59,722 nt of DNA from an uncultured Lachnospiraceae bacterium (lineage in GTDB: Bacteria > Bacillota > Clostridia > Lachnospirales > Lachnospiraceae), in assembly GCA_947576945.1 (NCBI GenBank), contig CANPTH010000021.1:1-59722 (forward strand), written 5' to 3'. Position numbers and translations under genes: made by a program. This document shows positions 17,626 to 26,586 of this stretch, piece after piece (within the stretch, counting starts at the first letter, position 1; every line of letters starts with the position of its first letter). The notes below the pieces were generated by a model. That model ran no database searches. It was given only the letters and a program-made list of their open reading frames with translations, and had not been told where the DNA came from.

Positions 17626-18062
17626 TGCCTCTCCTCCTTCTCCACGATCATGCCGATATTGTTTTCATTTTTTTCTCTGCACAGTGATACGCCTTTCAGC
17701 TCCACCAGAGAGATTTCTCCCAGATAAAGGACTTTGGTTCCCGGTTCTAAATGTCCCGTATAAGATTGTTCCACATCTGAGACGACCATATGAAAATGCG
17801 CTTTTCCATCCAGTACCACTCCCTGGAGGGACGCAAGTTCCATCGGTTTTTCCAACGTGACAAATTCATCCTCGGGTTCTCTTCCCATTCCCACCACGCG
17901 ATGAAGTACCACCTTTTGCAGGGAACCGATCGCACTCGTCAGAAGAGCATTTCTGATTCCGCTTTTTCGCAGTTCCTGCTCTATGGTCTCAAGCAGCAGA
18001 TCATCCCTTTCCAGATTGAGGATCATTACCCTTCCCAGTTCATACCCCATGTACTTTTTCAT
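17622..18062 (-). CDS. PPC-domain (DUF296) protein
   Basis: This 146-residue protein matches the plant and prokaryote conserved (PPC/DUF296) fold: RVMILNLERDDLLLETIEQ at the start, then DGKAHFHMVVSD and TGHLEPGTKV, whose His residues could bind metal. The family forms small trimers of uncertain biochemical role. It is the first gene of the transporter operon and is translationally coupled to the binding-protein gene. Confidence 0.75.
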   Translation of the reverse strand: MKKYMGYELGRVMILNLERDDLLLETIEQELRKSGIRNALLTSAIGSLQKVVLHRVVGMGREPEDEFVTLEKPMELASLQGVVLDGKAHFHMVVSDVEQSYTGHLEPGTKVLYLGEISLVELKGVSLCREKNENNIGMIVEKEERQ

Positions 18063-18118
18063 GTATCCCTTCCTTTCTTTAAATTAAGTATTTGTATTTC
18101 ATGTGACAAGTATAACAA

Positions 18119-18151
18119 AACAAGAGAGCCGCTTGAAGCAACTCTCTTGTT
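18119..18151 (-). terminator. Terminator of the two-component operon
   Basis: AACAAGAGAG pairs with CTCTCTTGTT around a 13-base loop; a T-rich tail (TTGTTATACTT) follows on the minus strand. It lies about 130 bases after the regulator stop and just before the transporter operon, so it separates the two units. Confidence 0.7.
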
Positions 18152-18281
18152 ATTTTGTACACTATTTTAATTAAATACGATCCACTTATATACTATATGC
18201 ACATTCCGACTTTTTATACATGTAATATTTTCAGAAAACAGTAATTATTTATAGATAAGCGGTCATGGCCTGGCGTAAACC

Positions 18282-19871
18282 CTATTTTTGTTCCATATAC
18301 TCCTTGGGCGTGCACCCCGTATATTTCTTAAACACCTTAGCAAAATAACCTGCATTCTCATATTTCAGCTGAAACGCTACCTCGTAGACTTTAAGCCGCT
18401 GTTTCATCAGAAGTTTTCTTGCTTCCTCAATCTTTATCTTATTGATGTAATTGGCAACTCCGATGGACTCATATTTGGAAAAAGTCGCGCTCAGATAACC
18501 TGCGCTGATAAAGAGGGCCTGGGAAATCTCTTTCAGGCTGATATTCTCATATACATGTTCTCTGATATACTTTTTCGCCTCCCGCACGATCCTTTCCTGC
18601 TCATTATCGCTCTGACCCGCAAAAAATGTTTTCACATCCTCCGTATAACGGTCAAAAACCTCCGTGATCTCCGAAATGGTGTCAGAATGGTACAACCGCT
18701 TCATATAGTCGTTGATGTTCACGCCCTTATAACGGTTCCCCCAATTCTGCTTTAAGTATTCCTCCAAAAGGCACATAAATCTGGCGCATTGGGACGCGGC
18801 ATTGTCAAGCCTGCCCCCATTTTCCTTGATATCCTCCACGACCTGGCCGGCCACCTGTTCCAGTTCCTCCAGATGCAGCGTCTCGCAGATCGACGCAAGC
18901 TTCTCAGCGCTGAACACATCGCCGGAGACGCCTCTCCTCGAAAGTGTTTCGGTCTCAGGCGTATCCTCGAAGAAACTGACCTTTCCATATCCCTCCACTG
19001 CCAGATGATCCTGCACTCTTTTGGCCTGAAGATACGCTTCCTTATAGTTTTCATATCCCGTTACTTTACCGCTGATTCCTATAGAGGCCCGAATGTTACT
19101 GTACTGCATCAGCACATCGATGATTGCTTCCGCCATCATATTGGCATCGTCTTTCGCATTCTCCCGATCCTGGTCATAGCACACGATCAGGAATCTTCCG
19201 TTGCCCCACTCAATGCAGCAGGATTCGAAAAACTCCCTGCAGATGTCCTCGATCAGATTCCGTATGGTATCCAGATAGATTTTCTTTTCCGCTTCCTCCT
19301 TTGTACCGATCACATGCTGCGCATTGGTCACAATATAAATAATGCGCACCGGCCTGTCTTCCCATTCCGGATCAATCCCATCGCTCTCCATGTGTACCAG
19401 GCTGCCGAGAACCGCCTTTTTTAAAAAAGCCTTCCTCAGCTCCTGTGTCTCCCACACGGAGCGCTCTCTCTTGTGGCCTGCTTCCCCTCCTCTCTTTCCC
19501 AGCTCCTCTCTCACCGTCTCCAGCATTTCACGAAGCATTTCGCTGTTTAACTTCAATTTCAGCAGATAATCACGTGCTCCGAGCTGCATCGCTCTCTTTA
19601 CAAGCTCAAACTGGTCATAACTGCTAAGGACGATAAAGACCGGCTGCAGATCGCTTTCCTTCACTTTCTGCATCATCTCGATTCCATCCATCTCCGGCAT
19701 AGTGATATCCGTTATCACAAGATCAGGCTTTGTCTGTAGGATCAGTTCCAGGCCCTCGCATCCATTGGAAGCTTCCCCCTCGATCTCAAATTCCTCCTTC
19801 TCCCAGTCCAGCATAGAGCGCAGCCCTACCTTCACCAATGTCTCGTCATCTATAAAAACCACTTTAAACAA
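18282..19871 (-). CDS. YesN-type response regulator with AraC DNA-binding domain
   Basis: This 529-residue regulator has an N-terminal receiver (VVFIDDE, phospho-acceptor Asp55 in DLVITDITMPEMDG), a long middle region and a C-terminal AraC/XylS pair of helix-turn-helix motifs (ISLKEISQALFISAGYLSATF and AFQLKYENAGYFAKVFKKYTG). TTG at 19871 is preferred: the frame overlaps the kinase stop by eight bases and has GGGGTGAGG upstream. It probably activates the sugar operon that follows it. Confidence 0.88.
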   Translation of the reverse strand: MFKVVFIDDETLVKVGLRSMLDWEKEEFEIEGEASNGCEGLELILQTKPDLVITDITMPEMDGIEMMQKVKESDLQPVFIVLSSYDQFELVKRAMQLGARDYLLKLKLNSEMLREMLETVREELGKRGGEAGHKRERSVWETQELRKAFLKKAVLGSLVHMESDGIDPEWEDRPVRIIYIVTNAQHVIGTKEEAEKKIYLDTIRNLIEDICREFFESCCIEWGNGRFLIVCYDQDRENAKDDANMMAEAIIDVLMQYSNIRASIGISGKVTGYENYKEAYLQAKRVQDHLAVEGYGKVSFFEDTPETETLSRRGVSGDVFSAEKLASICETLHLEELEQVAGQVVEDIKENGGRLDNAASQCARFMCLLEEYLKQNWGNRYKGVNINDYMKRLYHSDTISEITEVFDRYTEDVKTFFAGQSDNEQERIVREAKKYIREHVYENISLKEISQALFISAGYLSATFSKYESIGVANYINKIKIEEARKLLMKQRLKVYEVAFQLKYENAGYFAKVFKKYTGCTPKEYMEQK

Positions 19872-21633
19872 TGTCCTCACCCCTTTTTGATTCAAACGGC
19901 AGCAGCACGCTCACGACCGTATATCTGTCCGGCTCACTCTCATAGGACAGACCGTATTCGGTACCATACAGGATCTGTATCCTTTCCTGAATGTTTTTGA
20001 CACCGATCTTGTTATATTGTATCTTACTCTCCGGATTCGTCCGAAACAGCTGACTGATCTCTTCCTCAGTCATACCGATACCGTTATCTCGGATCAGGAT
20101 CAGAAGATTATCTCCTTCTCTCCTGGCGCCAATCTGTATGATCTCCATCCCCTTCTTTCTCTCAAAGCCGTGCAGGATCGCATTTTCCACAAGCGGCTGC
20201 AGCAGAAATTTGATAATCAAAGCGTTCTCGCATCCGGGTTCTATTTGGTACTCCGTGCGGATCAATCCCTTCTTTCTGATCTTCTGCAGATAAACATACC
20301 GTTCCAACAGCTCAAATTCCTTCCGTATGGTAATCTTGTCATCCACGCCTTTGGAGACTTCCTTCAGCAGTTCGCCAAAGCTCTCCACCATAGTGTAAAT
20401 GCTGTCCGCCCCCTGGAGCTGTGCCATAATCTTGATGGAATTCAGTACATTGTACACGAAATGAGGGTTGATCTGGCTCTGCAGCGTCTTGTACTCCAAT
20501 TCTTTCTTAAGCGCTTCCTCCCTTCTCATCTGCTCCATAAGAGAGTTCACACTCTTAGAAAGCCTGTTGATCCCTTTTCCAAGAGTTCCGATCTCATCAT
20601 CCCCCTCCAGCGACTCGTCCACCGAAAAGTCGCCGGTTGCTATGATCTTCATTCTTCTCGTTATATTGGAGATCGGTTTCATCAGGATATTAGAGAGAAG
20701 GCTTGTCAGCACGAATATCACCACAAGTATGATGATGATCATCATAACGGTGGATTTCAGCAGTATCTCACTCTGATTCCTGAAGACCCGGTTATTGATC
20801 AGCTGTATGATCATAAAACCCGAATATTCTGAATGATCCTTTACAACAAACCATTTCTGATCATTATAATTTATCTCCCTCTCATCTCCCCAGGAATCCA
20901 GAAGCCCCGCCACATTCGTGCCGGAAAGCCCGGGATTGCTGCTGTAAATGCAGTTTCTGTCACGATCACAGATGATCAGAATGTCATCACTGGAGAGTTC
21001 ATAATCTTTCACCACATCCTCGATGATAGAAGGAGATACAGAGATAAACATCCATCCCACGTTCCGGCCTGTATAATTAAGTATCAGTTTTCTCACAACA
21101 GGAAGCTGATATTTGTCCTGTATGACCGGAGAGTCATGCCCGATCATCGGCAGCCATTCCAGATGGTCGTTATTCCTGTTTTCCTGAAACCAGCCTGTCT
21201 GCGTAAGCTCGTCTATATTAATATAATCCGCATCCAGCCCATATTTTATAGCCCTTCCATTATTCCCCTTTATGACAATACCGTTTATATATTTTGAAAT
21301 GATATCATTATCCAGATAAAGCGAAATATTATTGATCGCGTTGACCAGATCACGGTCCAGACTATAATAAGACTTCCTGGAATCATACTCTCTTGTCAGA
21401 ATCTTGGTAATCTGGTCATCCCAGTATATTTTGTCCGAAAATTCCTCGCACCTGATCAGCATCCTGTTAATATTGCTCTGAATATAGTCAATGTTGGAAC
21501 TGACATTTTCAATGATCTGATTTTCCTGCAGACGATAATTCGTATTATAATAATAGGCACAGATTATAACAGCCACAGATAAAAAAGCGACTGAAAAATA
21601 AGCGATCAGTTTTCCTTTTATCGTTTTCAACAT
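19864..21633 (-). CDS. YesM-type sensor histidine kinase
   Basis: This 589-residue membrane kinase has TM1 at about residues 8-29, an extracellular sensor domain to about 290, TM2 at about 295-315, HAMP, and a His_kinase domain with the phospho-acceptor His391 in QINPHFVYN. The ATPase domain shows ENAILHGF and RDNGIGM. Such kinases often sense extracellular sugars, directly or via a binding protein. It is co-transcribed with, and overlaps, the regulator gene. Confidence 0.92.
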   Translation of the reverse strand: MLKTIKGKLIAYFSVAFLSVAVIICAYYYNTNYRLQENQIIENVSSNIDYIQSNINRMLIRCEEFSDKIYWDDQITKILTREYDSRKSYYSLDRDLVNAINNISLYLDNDIISKYINGIVIKGNNGRAIKYGLDADYINIDELTQTGWFQENRNNDHLEWLPMIGHDSPVIQDKYQLPVVRKLILNYTGRNVGWMFISVSPSIIEDVVKDYELSSDDILIICDRDRNCIYSSNPGLSGTNVAGLLDSWGDEREINYNDQKWFVVKDHSEYSGFMIIQLINNRVFRNQSEILLKSTVMMIIIILVVIFVLTSLLSNILMKPISNITRRMKIIATGDFSVDESLEGDDEIGTLGKGINRLSKSVNSLMEQMRREEALKKELEYKTLQSQINPHFVYNVLNSIKIMAQLQGADSIYTMVESFGELLKEVSKGVDDKITIRKEFELLERYVYLQKIRKKGLIRTEYQIEPGCENALIIKFLLQPLVENAILHGFERKKGMEIIQIGARREGDNLLILIRDNGIGMTEEEISQLFRTNPESKIQYNKIGVKNIQERIQILYGTEYGLSYESEPDRYTVVSVLLPFESKRGEDIV

Positions 21634-21782
21634 ATACTTACCCCAAAGCGCTCCTCCAGATTCCGAATAAATATTTTTACCATCATATCACAAAAGTTTC
21701 AAATACTCCAAATATCTTTTTGCAGCTCCCCTCGCACAAAATGCACTTCACACACTTCCCAATTAACTTTCTCAGATATGCT

Positions 21783-21994
21783 GTTATCATGTAACATTGA
21801 GAGTATCTGCACTGCTACATGATAACGGCTTCATAAGTCAAATATCCATGCAGGCATGGCTGCTTGGCTCGTTGCTTCGCGGGAATAAATATGAGGCTGC
21901 TACAAAAAACTGACAATTTCTACAATATATGGTACAGATGTTTCGTCATGCACAATCACATATCATACGAACGTCAAATTTCGTAGCAGCCTCA
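21783..21994. repeat. Palindromic elements in the 440-base gap before the sensor kinase
   Basis: The gap 21634-22073 has no gene. It holds two inverted-repeat structures. GTTATCATGTA (21783-21793) pairs with TACATGATAAC (21816-21826). TGAGGCTGCTAC (21892-21903) pairs with GTAGCAGCCTCA (21983-21994), enclosing 79 bases. The second, about 103 bp with 12-bp perfect ends, looks like a miniature transposable element. Confidence 0.6.
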
Positions 21995-22073
21995 AAATAT
22001 ACTCTTTTTATATCTGATCCGTCACAATAAAGCCTGCGTCTCCACTGTCACTTTGATCTATTTGGTTTTTACA

Positions 22074-22505
22074 CTAATGCAATCCCAGATCCTCTCCCGC
22101 GATCGTCCCGATCCCGTTCTGCTCCAGAACTGCCGTCAGCCCGTCCGAATCCGCCACGCGGAAGATCATGCAGGCCTGCCCGTCCTTCTGCCCAAAAACA
22201 GAATACATATACTCCACATCGATCTCGGCGCCGGAAATCACACTGAGTACTTTGCTCAGCCCGCCGGGCGTATCCGGAACGGCCACGCCAACCACAGGTG
22301 TCATGGTCAGGATAAAGCCTTTTTCCAGAAGAATCGAGGATGCTTTCGCAGCATCATCCACGATCAGCCGCAATACGCCGTAATCCGTCGTCTCCGCGAT
22401 ATTGATAGCCCTCATATTCACCTGATTCTGCGAGAGAATCCCGGTGATATCCGCCAGCTGTCCTGCTTTGTTCTCCAAAAATACAGAAATTTGAGGTATT
22501 GTCAT
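22074..22505 (-). CDS. Tandem ACT-domain protein
   Basis: This protein of about 143 residues is made of two ACT domains (IPQISVFLENKAGQLADIT and TPVVGVAVPDTPGGLSKVL). ACT domains bind amino acids, and this two-domain form commonly lies beside paaK and iorAB genes, so it may sense an aromatic amino acid or its keto acid. The ATG at 22505 is favoured because GGAG lies just upstream. The region before it is the hairpin chain described separately. Confidence 0.8.
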   Translation of the reverse strand: MTIPQISVFLENKAGQLADITGILSQNQVNMRAINIAETTDYGVLRLIVDDAAKASSILLEKGFILTMTPVVGVAVPDTPGGLSKVLSVISGAEIDVEYMYSVFGQKDGQACMIFRVADSDGLTAVLEQNGIGTIAGEDLGLH

Positions 22506-22510
22506 AATTT

Positions 22511-22760
22511 TCTCCATTTCTGCGCTGCTTTTGTCTCAACTATGTTGAGACGTCGCATTAAACGAGTTTGTGGCAAGCAACGCGCAGACACAAATCTCGC
22601 GATTGAAAATTTTAATTTTCAATCTTTCCTCCATTCCGAAGCGTTTTACTCTGAGGCCGCGAGCAGAATTTCAAATTCTGCTCTGCGATCAATAGAATTT
22701 GTGACGCTTCTGCACAAATTCCTGGTTGAATAAATTGCTCATCAGAGAATTTATTCAACC
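22511..22760 (-). repeat. Chain of hairpin modules ending in SD motifs (copy 2 locus)
   Basis: Between paaK and the ACT gene lie consecutive inverted repeats. In plus-strand coordinates these are: 22531-22549 (GTCTCAAC arms), 22562-22599 (TTTGTG/CACAAA core), 22601-22624 (GATTGAAAATT arms), the exact SD motif at 22628-22642, 22661-22683 (GAGCAGAATTT arms, flanked by GGCCGC and TGCGATC), 22695-22721 (GAATTTGTG arms) and 22723-22760 (GGTTGAATAAATT arms). A diverged SD motif (GCGCAGAAATGGAGA) leads to the ACT start. The arrangement recurs at 43213-43345. Confidence 0.75.
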
Positions 22761-22795
22761 TTATAACCTTGTTCCTTTCTTCAATTCTACTTATA

Positions 22796-24094
22796 TCAGA
22801 TCTTACGCTTATCAATCACGCGCACTGCCTTGCCTTCGCTTCTCGTAATGGACTTTGGAGCCACCAGCCGCACTTTCGCATAGATGCCCAGCATCGCCTT
22901 CAAGGCAGATACAAGGCTCTTCTCCATCGCTGTGATCTTACCCAGGTTATCGGAGAAGTTCTCCGGTGTCATCTCCACCATCACCTCGATGGTATCGGAA
23001 TTGTTGACGCGGTCCACGATGATCTGATAGTTAGCCGGATAGCCCTGCTCCAGAAGCACCGTCTCGATCTGGGACGGGAAGACATTCACGCCCTTGACGA
23101 TCAGCATATCATCGCTTCTGCCCATCGGCTTGCTCATCTTCACATGGGTACGTCCGCAGGAACATTTCTTTCTTGTCAACACGCAGATGTCTCTGGTACG
23201 GTAACGCAGCAGCGGAAAAGCCTCTTTCGTGATCGAGGTAAACACCAGTTCGCCTTTACTGCCCTCCGGCAGAACCTCACCCGTATCCGGATCGATGATC
23301 TCCGCAATAAAGTGGTCTTCATTGATATGCATACCGGTCTGCTCGCTGCACTCGAAGGCCACACCGGGACCGCTTGTCTCTGTAAGACCATAGATATCGT
23401 AGGCCCTGATGCGCAGTTTATTCTGAATATCCTGCCGCATCTCCTCGCTCCATGCCTCCGCGCCGAAGATACCTGCTTTCAACTTGATCTGATCCTGCAG
23501 CCCTCTCTCATGAATGCTCTCCGCCAGGAAAGCGGCATAGGAAGGCGTACAGCACAGGATCGTAGAACCCAGATCCACCATAAACTGCAGCTGTCTGTCC
23601 GTGTTTCCGGAAGACATGGGCAATGTCAGACAGCCTACCTTATGGCTGCCGCCGTTTAAGCCCGGTCCTCCTGTGAAAAGGCCATAGCCGTAACTTACAT
23701 GGCACACATCCTCTTCCGTGCCGCCTGCCGCCATGATCGCCCGGGCGCAGCAGTCCTCCCACAGATCAATATCATGCTGGGTATAAAAAGCCACCACCCG
23801 GCGTCCCGTAGTCCCCGAAGTAGACTGAATACGCACACAGTCCTTGAGGGGCTTTGCCAGCAGCCCGTAAGGATACGCTTCCCTTAAATCGTCCTTGGTC
23901 AGAAAAGGCAGCTTGTGCAGATCCGCCACGCTCTGAATATCCTCGGGCGTAACTCCCTTCTCCTCCATTTTCGCGCGGTAGTAAGGCACATTGTCCCACA
24001 CGTGGCGCACCTGCTTTACCAGCCGCTCATTCTGCCACGCAAGAACCTGCTCCCTGTCCGCAGTTTCAATATCCTGTTGGTAATACCGTTCCAT
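22796..24094 (-). CDS. paaK: Phenylacetate-CoA ligase family enzyme
   Basis: This 432-residue adenylate-forming ligase makes aryl-acetyl-CoA from the acid, ATP and CoA. Motifs include STSGTTGRRV (phosphate-binding loop), YGLTETSGPG, the zinc-site-like CSCGRTH and the C-terminal GRSDDMLIVKGVNVFPSQIE. The ATG at 24094 follows GAGGAGG and gives the usual length; the longer frame is discarded. It lies downstream of iorAB, so it may activate phenylacetate or indoleacetate, or run in reverse with the thioester made by IorAB to form ATP. Confidence 0.92.
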   Translation of the reverse strand: MERYYQQDIETADREQVLAWQNERLVKQVRHVWDNVPYYRAKMEEKGVTPEDIQSVADLHKLPFLTKDDLREAYPYGLLAKPLKDCVRIQSTSGTTGRRVVAFYTQHDIDLWEDCCARAIMAAGGTEEDVCHVSYGYGLFTGGPGLNGGSHKVGCLTLPMSSGNTDRQLQFMVDLGSTILCCTPSYAAFLAESIHERGLQDQIKLKAGIFGAEAWSEEMRQDIQNKLRIRAYDIYGLTETSGPGVAFECSEQTGMHINEDHFIAEIIDPDTGEVLPEGSKGELVFTSITKEAFPLLRYRTRDICVLTRKKCSCGRTHVKMSKPMGRSDDMLIVKGVNVFPSQIETVLLEQGYPANYQIIVDRVNNSDTIEVMVEMTPENFSDNLGKITAMEKSLVSALKAMLGIYAKVRLVAPKSITRSEGKAVRVIDKRKI

Positions 24095-24225
24095 TTTTTC
24101 CATCTCCTCCTCTACACTGCTGAAATCTGTCTTCTCAATATTTATGACACTGATAACCATGTATATCGCAGGCCTGCCTGCTATACTGCTTAAACAGAAA
24201 ATTCGGAAGTTCCTGATTTTTCAAT

Positions 24226-24798
24226 CTATGCACTCCGCCCCAGTTCAAACGCTTTCTTATTTAATTCCAGAAATTTCGACGGCACGCTGTGCTCAATGGC
24301 ATCCATCCACTCCTCGTCGGTAAAATCAAAGTGCTTCGCAAGTCTGCCCATCAGTACAAGATTCACTGCCTTGCTGCTCCCTGCCTTTTCCGCCAGAGAC
24401 AACGCATCCAGCGCGTCCACCTGGATGTCAAGGGCCGCCATCTTTTCCACCAGATTCTCCGGATAGGCAGCCATCCCCGCGATCACCGGCATCGGATTAA
24501 TCTGCTGGCTGTTAACAATGATTCTGCCGCCCGGCTTTACATATTCCGTATAGCGGGCCGCCTCCAGAAGTTCAAAAGAAAGAACGCAGTCCGCCTGTCC
24601 CTTGTCGATAATGGGGGAACAGACTCTGTCTCCCCAGCGCACATAGGTAACAACGCTTCCACCCCGCTGGCTCATACCATGCACTTCGCTCACCTTCACG
24701 TCAAATCCCTTCCCCAGGATCAGACGCCCCAGGAGTTTACTTGCAAGCAGTGTGCCCTGTCCGCCTACTCCCACGATCATAATATTCTTTGTTTCCAT
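24226..24798 (-). CDS. iorB: Indolepyruvate:ferredoxin oxidoreductase, beta subunit
   Basis: This 190-residue gamma/beta-type subunit of 2-oxoacid:ferredoxin oxidoreductase has motifs IMIVGVGGQGTLLASKLLG and SEVHGMSQRGGSVVTYVRWG. With IorA it converts arylpyruvates to aryl-acetyl-CoA, CO2 and reduced ferredoxin. The ribosome binding site is an exact copy of the recurring motif (24804-24818), placed so that the iorA stop TAA directly abuts it. ATG at 24798 is preferred to the in-frame ATG within the motif. Confidence 0.92.
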   Translation of the reverse strand: METKNIMIVGVGGQGTLLASKLLGRLILGKGFDVKVSEVHGMSQRGGSVVTYVRWGDRVCSPIIDKGQADCVLSFELLEAARYTEYVKPGGRIIVNSQQINPMPVIAGMAAYPENLVEKMAALDIQVDALDALSLAEKAGSSKAVNLVLMGRLAKHFDFTDEEWMDAIEHSVPSKFLELNKKAFELGRSA

Positions 24799-24803
24799 AT
24801 TTC

Positions 24804-24818
24804 CCTCCATTCCGAAGC
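24804..24818 (-). repeat. Recurring SD motif GCTTCGGAATGGAGG, copy 3
   Basis: An exact 15-base copy fills most of the 23-base gap between iorA and iorB and provides the iorB ribosome binding site. It is preceded by AGCGCT, part of the extended AAAGCGCTTCGG form also seen at 43316-43330. Confidence 0.85.
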
Positions 24819-24821
24819 GCT

Positions 24822-26558
24822 TTATTCAGCCTTGCCCAGCGCGTCAAATTTACACAACTGTTCACAGACGCCGCAGCCAACACAGAGCGTCGCATCGATC
24901 TTAGCCTTGCCGTTCACCATGCTGATAGCCGGACAGCCGATCTTCATACAGGCTTTACAGCCCTTACACTTCTCTGTATCGGAACAGATGGGACCGGGAT
25001 GCTTCACATACTTAAGCAGCGCACAGGGACGACGGGAAATGATGACCGAAGGCTCTTTTGCCGCCAGCTCTTCTGTTATCACTGCCTGACAGATCTCCAT
25101 ATCGTAAGGATCCACCACCCTTACCCGCTTGATCCCCACGGCATGGCACAGACTTTCCAGATCGATCTTCGCACAGGGATCCCCTTTCAGGTTATAGCCC
25201 GTGGTAGGGTTCTGCTGATGCCCTGTCATACCCGTAATGGAGTTGTCCAGTATGATCACCGTAGAATTCGATTCATTATACGCAATGTTGATCAGCCCCG
25301 TAACACCGGAGTGCATGAACGTGGAATCCCCGATGACCGCCACCGTCCTGCCTGCGCTCTCCCCGTCTCCTGCTTTCACAAATCCATGCAGTCCGGAAAC
25401 AGAAGCTCCCATACAGATCGTCGTGTCGATGGCTCCCAGGGGCTGCACGGCTCCCAGCGTATAGCAGCCAATATCTCCCAGCACCGTGAGATTCATCTTT
25501 TTCAGAACATAGAAAATACTGCGGTGCGGACAGCCGGCGCACATCACGGGCGGTCTGGCCGGAATGTCTTCATCAAGCGCCGCTCCCGCCTGTACGTTCC
25601 CGCCCAGCTTCTCCTTCACCAGATTCTGACTCAGTTCACCGATATTGGAGAACAGCTCTTTGCCGGACACCGCAAGCCCCAGACTTCTGCAGTGGGACTC
25701 GATAAAGCCGTCCAGCTCCTCCACCACCACAAGCCGCTCTACAGCAGCCGCAAACTCCCTGATCTTCTGCTCCGGCATGGGCCAGATCATGCCCAGCTTC
25801 AATACCGGATAGGTATCCCCGAAGGCCTCCTTCACATACTGATAACAGGTGGAGGAGGTAATGATGCCGCAGGACGGATCGCCGCCCGTCTCGATGCGGT
25901 TGATCTCTGTCGTCTCCGCCCAGGCTGTCAGCGCCTTTGTACGCGCCTCCACTTCCGGATGACGCTTCTTGGCGTTGGCCGGCATCATAATGTATTTGCC
26001 CGGGTTCTTCTCATATTTTTTCTGCGCCGGAAGCACCCTTTCCCCCGTCTCCACCACGCTCTGCGAATGGCTGACGCGGGTGCACATCTTAAGCAGTACC
26101 GCCGTATCGAATTCTTCCGAAAGCTCATAGGCAAGTTTCGCAAAGGCAAGCGCTTCCGCGGAATCGGAAGGCTCCAGCATGGGAATCCTGGACGCCTGCG
26201 CATAATGTCTGGAATCCTGTTCGTTCTGGGAACTGTGCATGCCGGCGTCATCCGCCACGCCGATCACCAATCCGGCATTCACCCCCGTATAAGATATGGT
26301 AAAAAGCGGATCCGCCGCCACGTTAAGGCCTACATGCTTCATGGCACAGAAGCTTCTCTTTCCGGAAAGACATGCACCAAACGCTGCCTCAAGCGCCACC
26401 TTCTCATTGGGCGCCCACTCTGCGTACAACTCCTCATACTTCGCCGCACACTCCGTGATCTCCGTGCTGGGCGTTCCCGGATAGCTGGATACGAAGCTGC
26501 AGCCTCCTTCATAAAGACCTCTGGCAACCGCCTCGTTGCCGAGCATCAGTGATTTCAT
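24822..26558 (-). CDS. iorA: Indolepyruvate:ferredoxin oxidoreductase, alpha subunit
   Basis: This 578-residue thiamine-diphosphate enzyme oxidises indole-, phenyl- or hydroxyphenylpyruvate. The pyrimidine domain has SSYPGTPSTEI; the TPP-binding domain has MCAGCPHRS, GDIGCYTLG, MGASVSGLHG and VIGDSTFMHSGVTGL. The C-terminal ferredoxin domain has two cluster motifs (CKGCKACMKIGCP and CVGCGVCEQLCKF). It is co-transcribed with iorB and links aromatic amino acid breakdown to ferredoxin and so to the Rnf pump. Confidence 0.95.
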   Translation of the reverse strand: MKSLMLGNEAVARGLYEGGCSFVSSYPGTPSTEITECAAKYEELYAEWAPNEKVALEAAFGACLSGKRSFCAMKHVGLNVAADPLFTISYTGVNAGLVIGVADDAGMHSSQNEQDSRHYAQASRIPMLEPSDSAEALAFAKLAYELSEEFDTAVLLKMCTRVSHSQSVVETGERVLPAQKKYEKNPGKYIMMPANAKKRHPEVEARTKALTAWAETTEINRIETGGDPSCGIITSSTCYQYVKEAFGDTYPVLKLGMIWPMPEQKIREFAAAVERLVVVEELDGFIESHCRSLGLAVSGKELFSNIGELSQNLVKEKLGGNVQAGAALDEDIPARPPVMCAGCPHRSIFYVLKKMNLTVLGDIGCYTLGAVQPLGAIDTTICMGASVSGLHGFVKAGDGESAGRTVAVIGDSTFMHSGVTGLINIAYNESNSTVIILDNSITGMTGHQQNPTTGYNLKGDPCAKIDLESLCHAVGIKRVRVVDPYDMEICQAVITEELAAKEPSVIISRRPCALLKYVKHPGPICSDTEKCKGCKACMKIGCPAISMVNGKAKIDATLCVGCGVCEQLCKFDALGKAE

Positions 26559-26586
26559 ATATCCTTTTCCTCCTTCATCGTTTTCC

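Noticed and set aside
24789..26552. Plus-strand 587-residue frame opposite iorA
   Set aside because: The minus-strand frame has clear IorA motifs and a normal start; the plus frame is rich in His/Arg and shows no family features.
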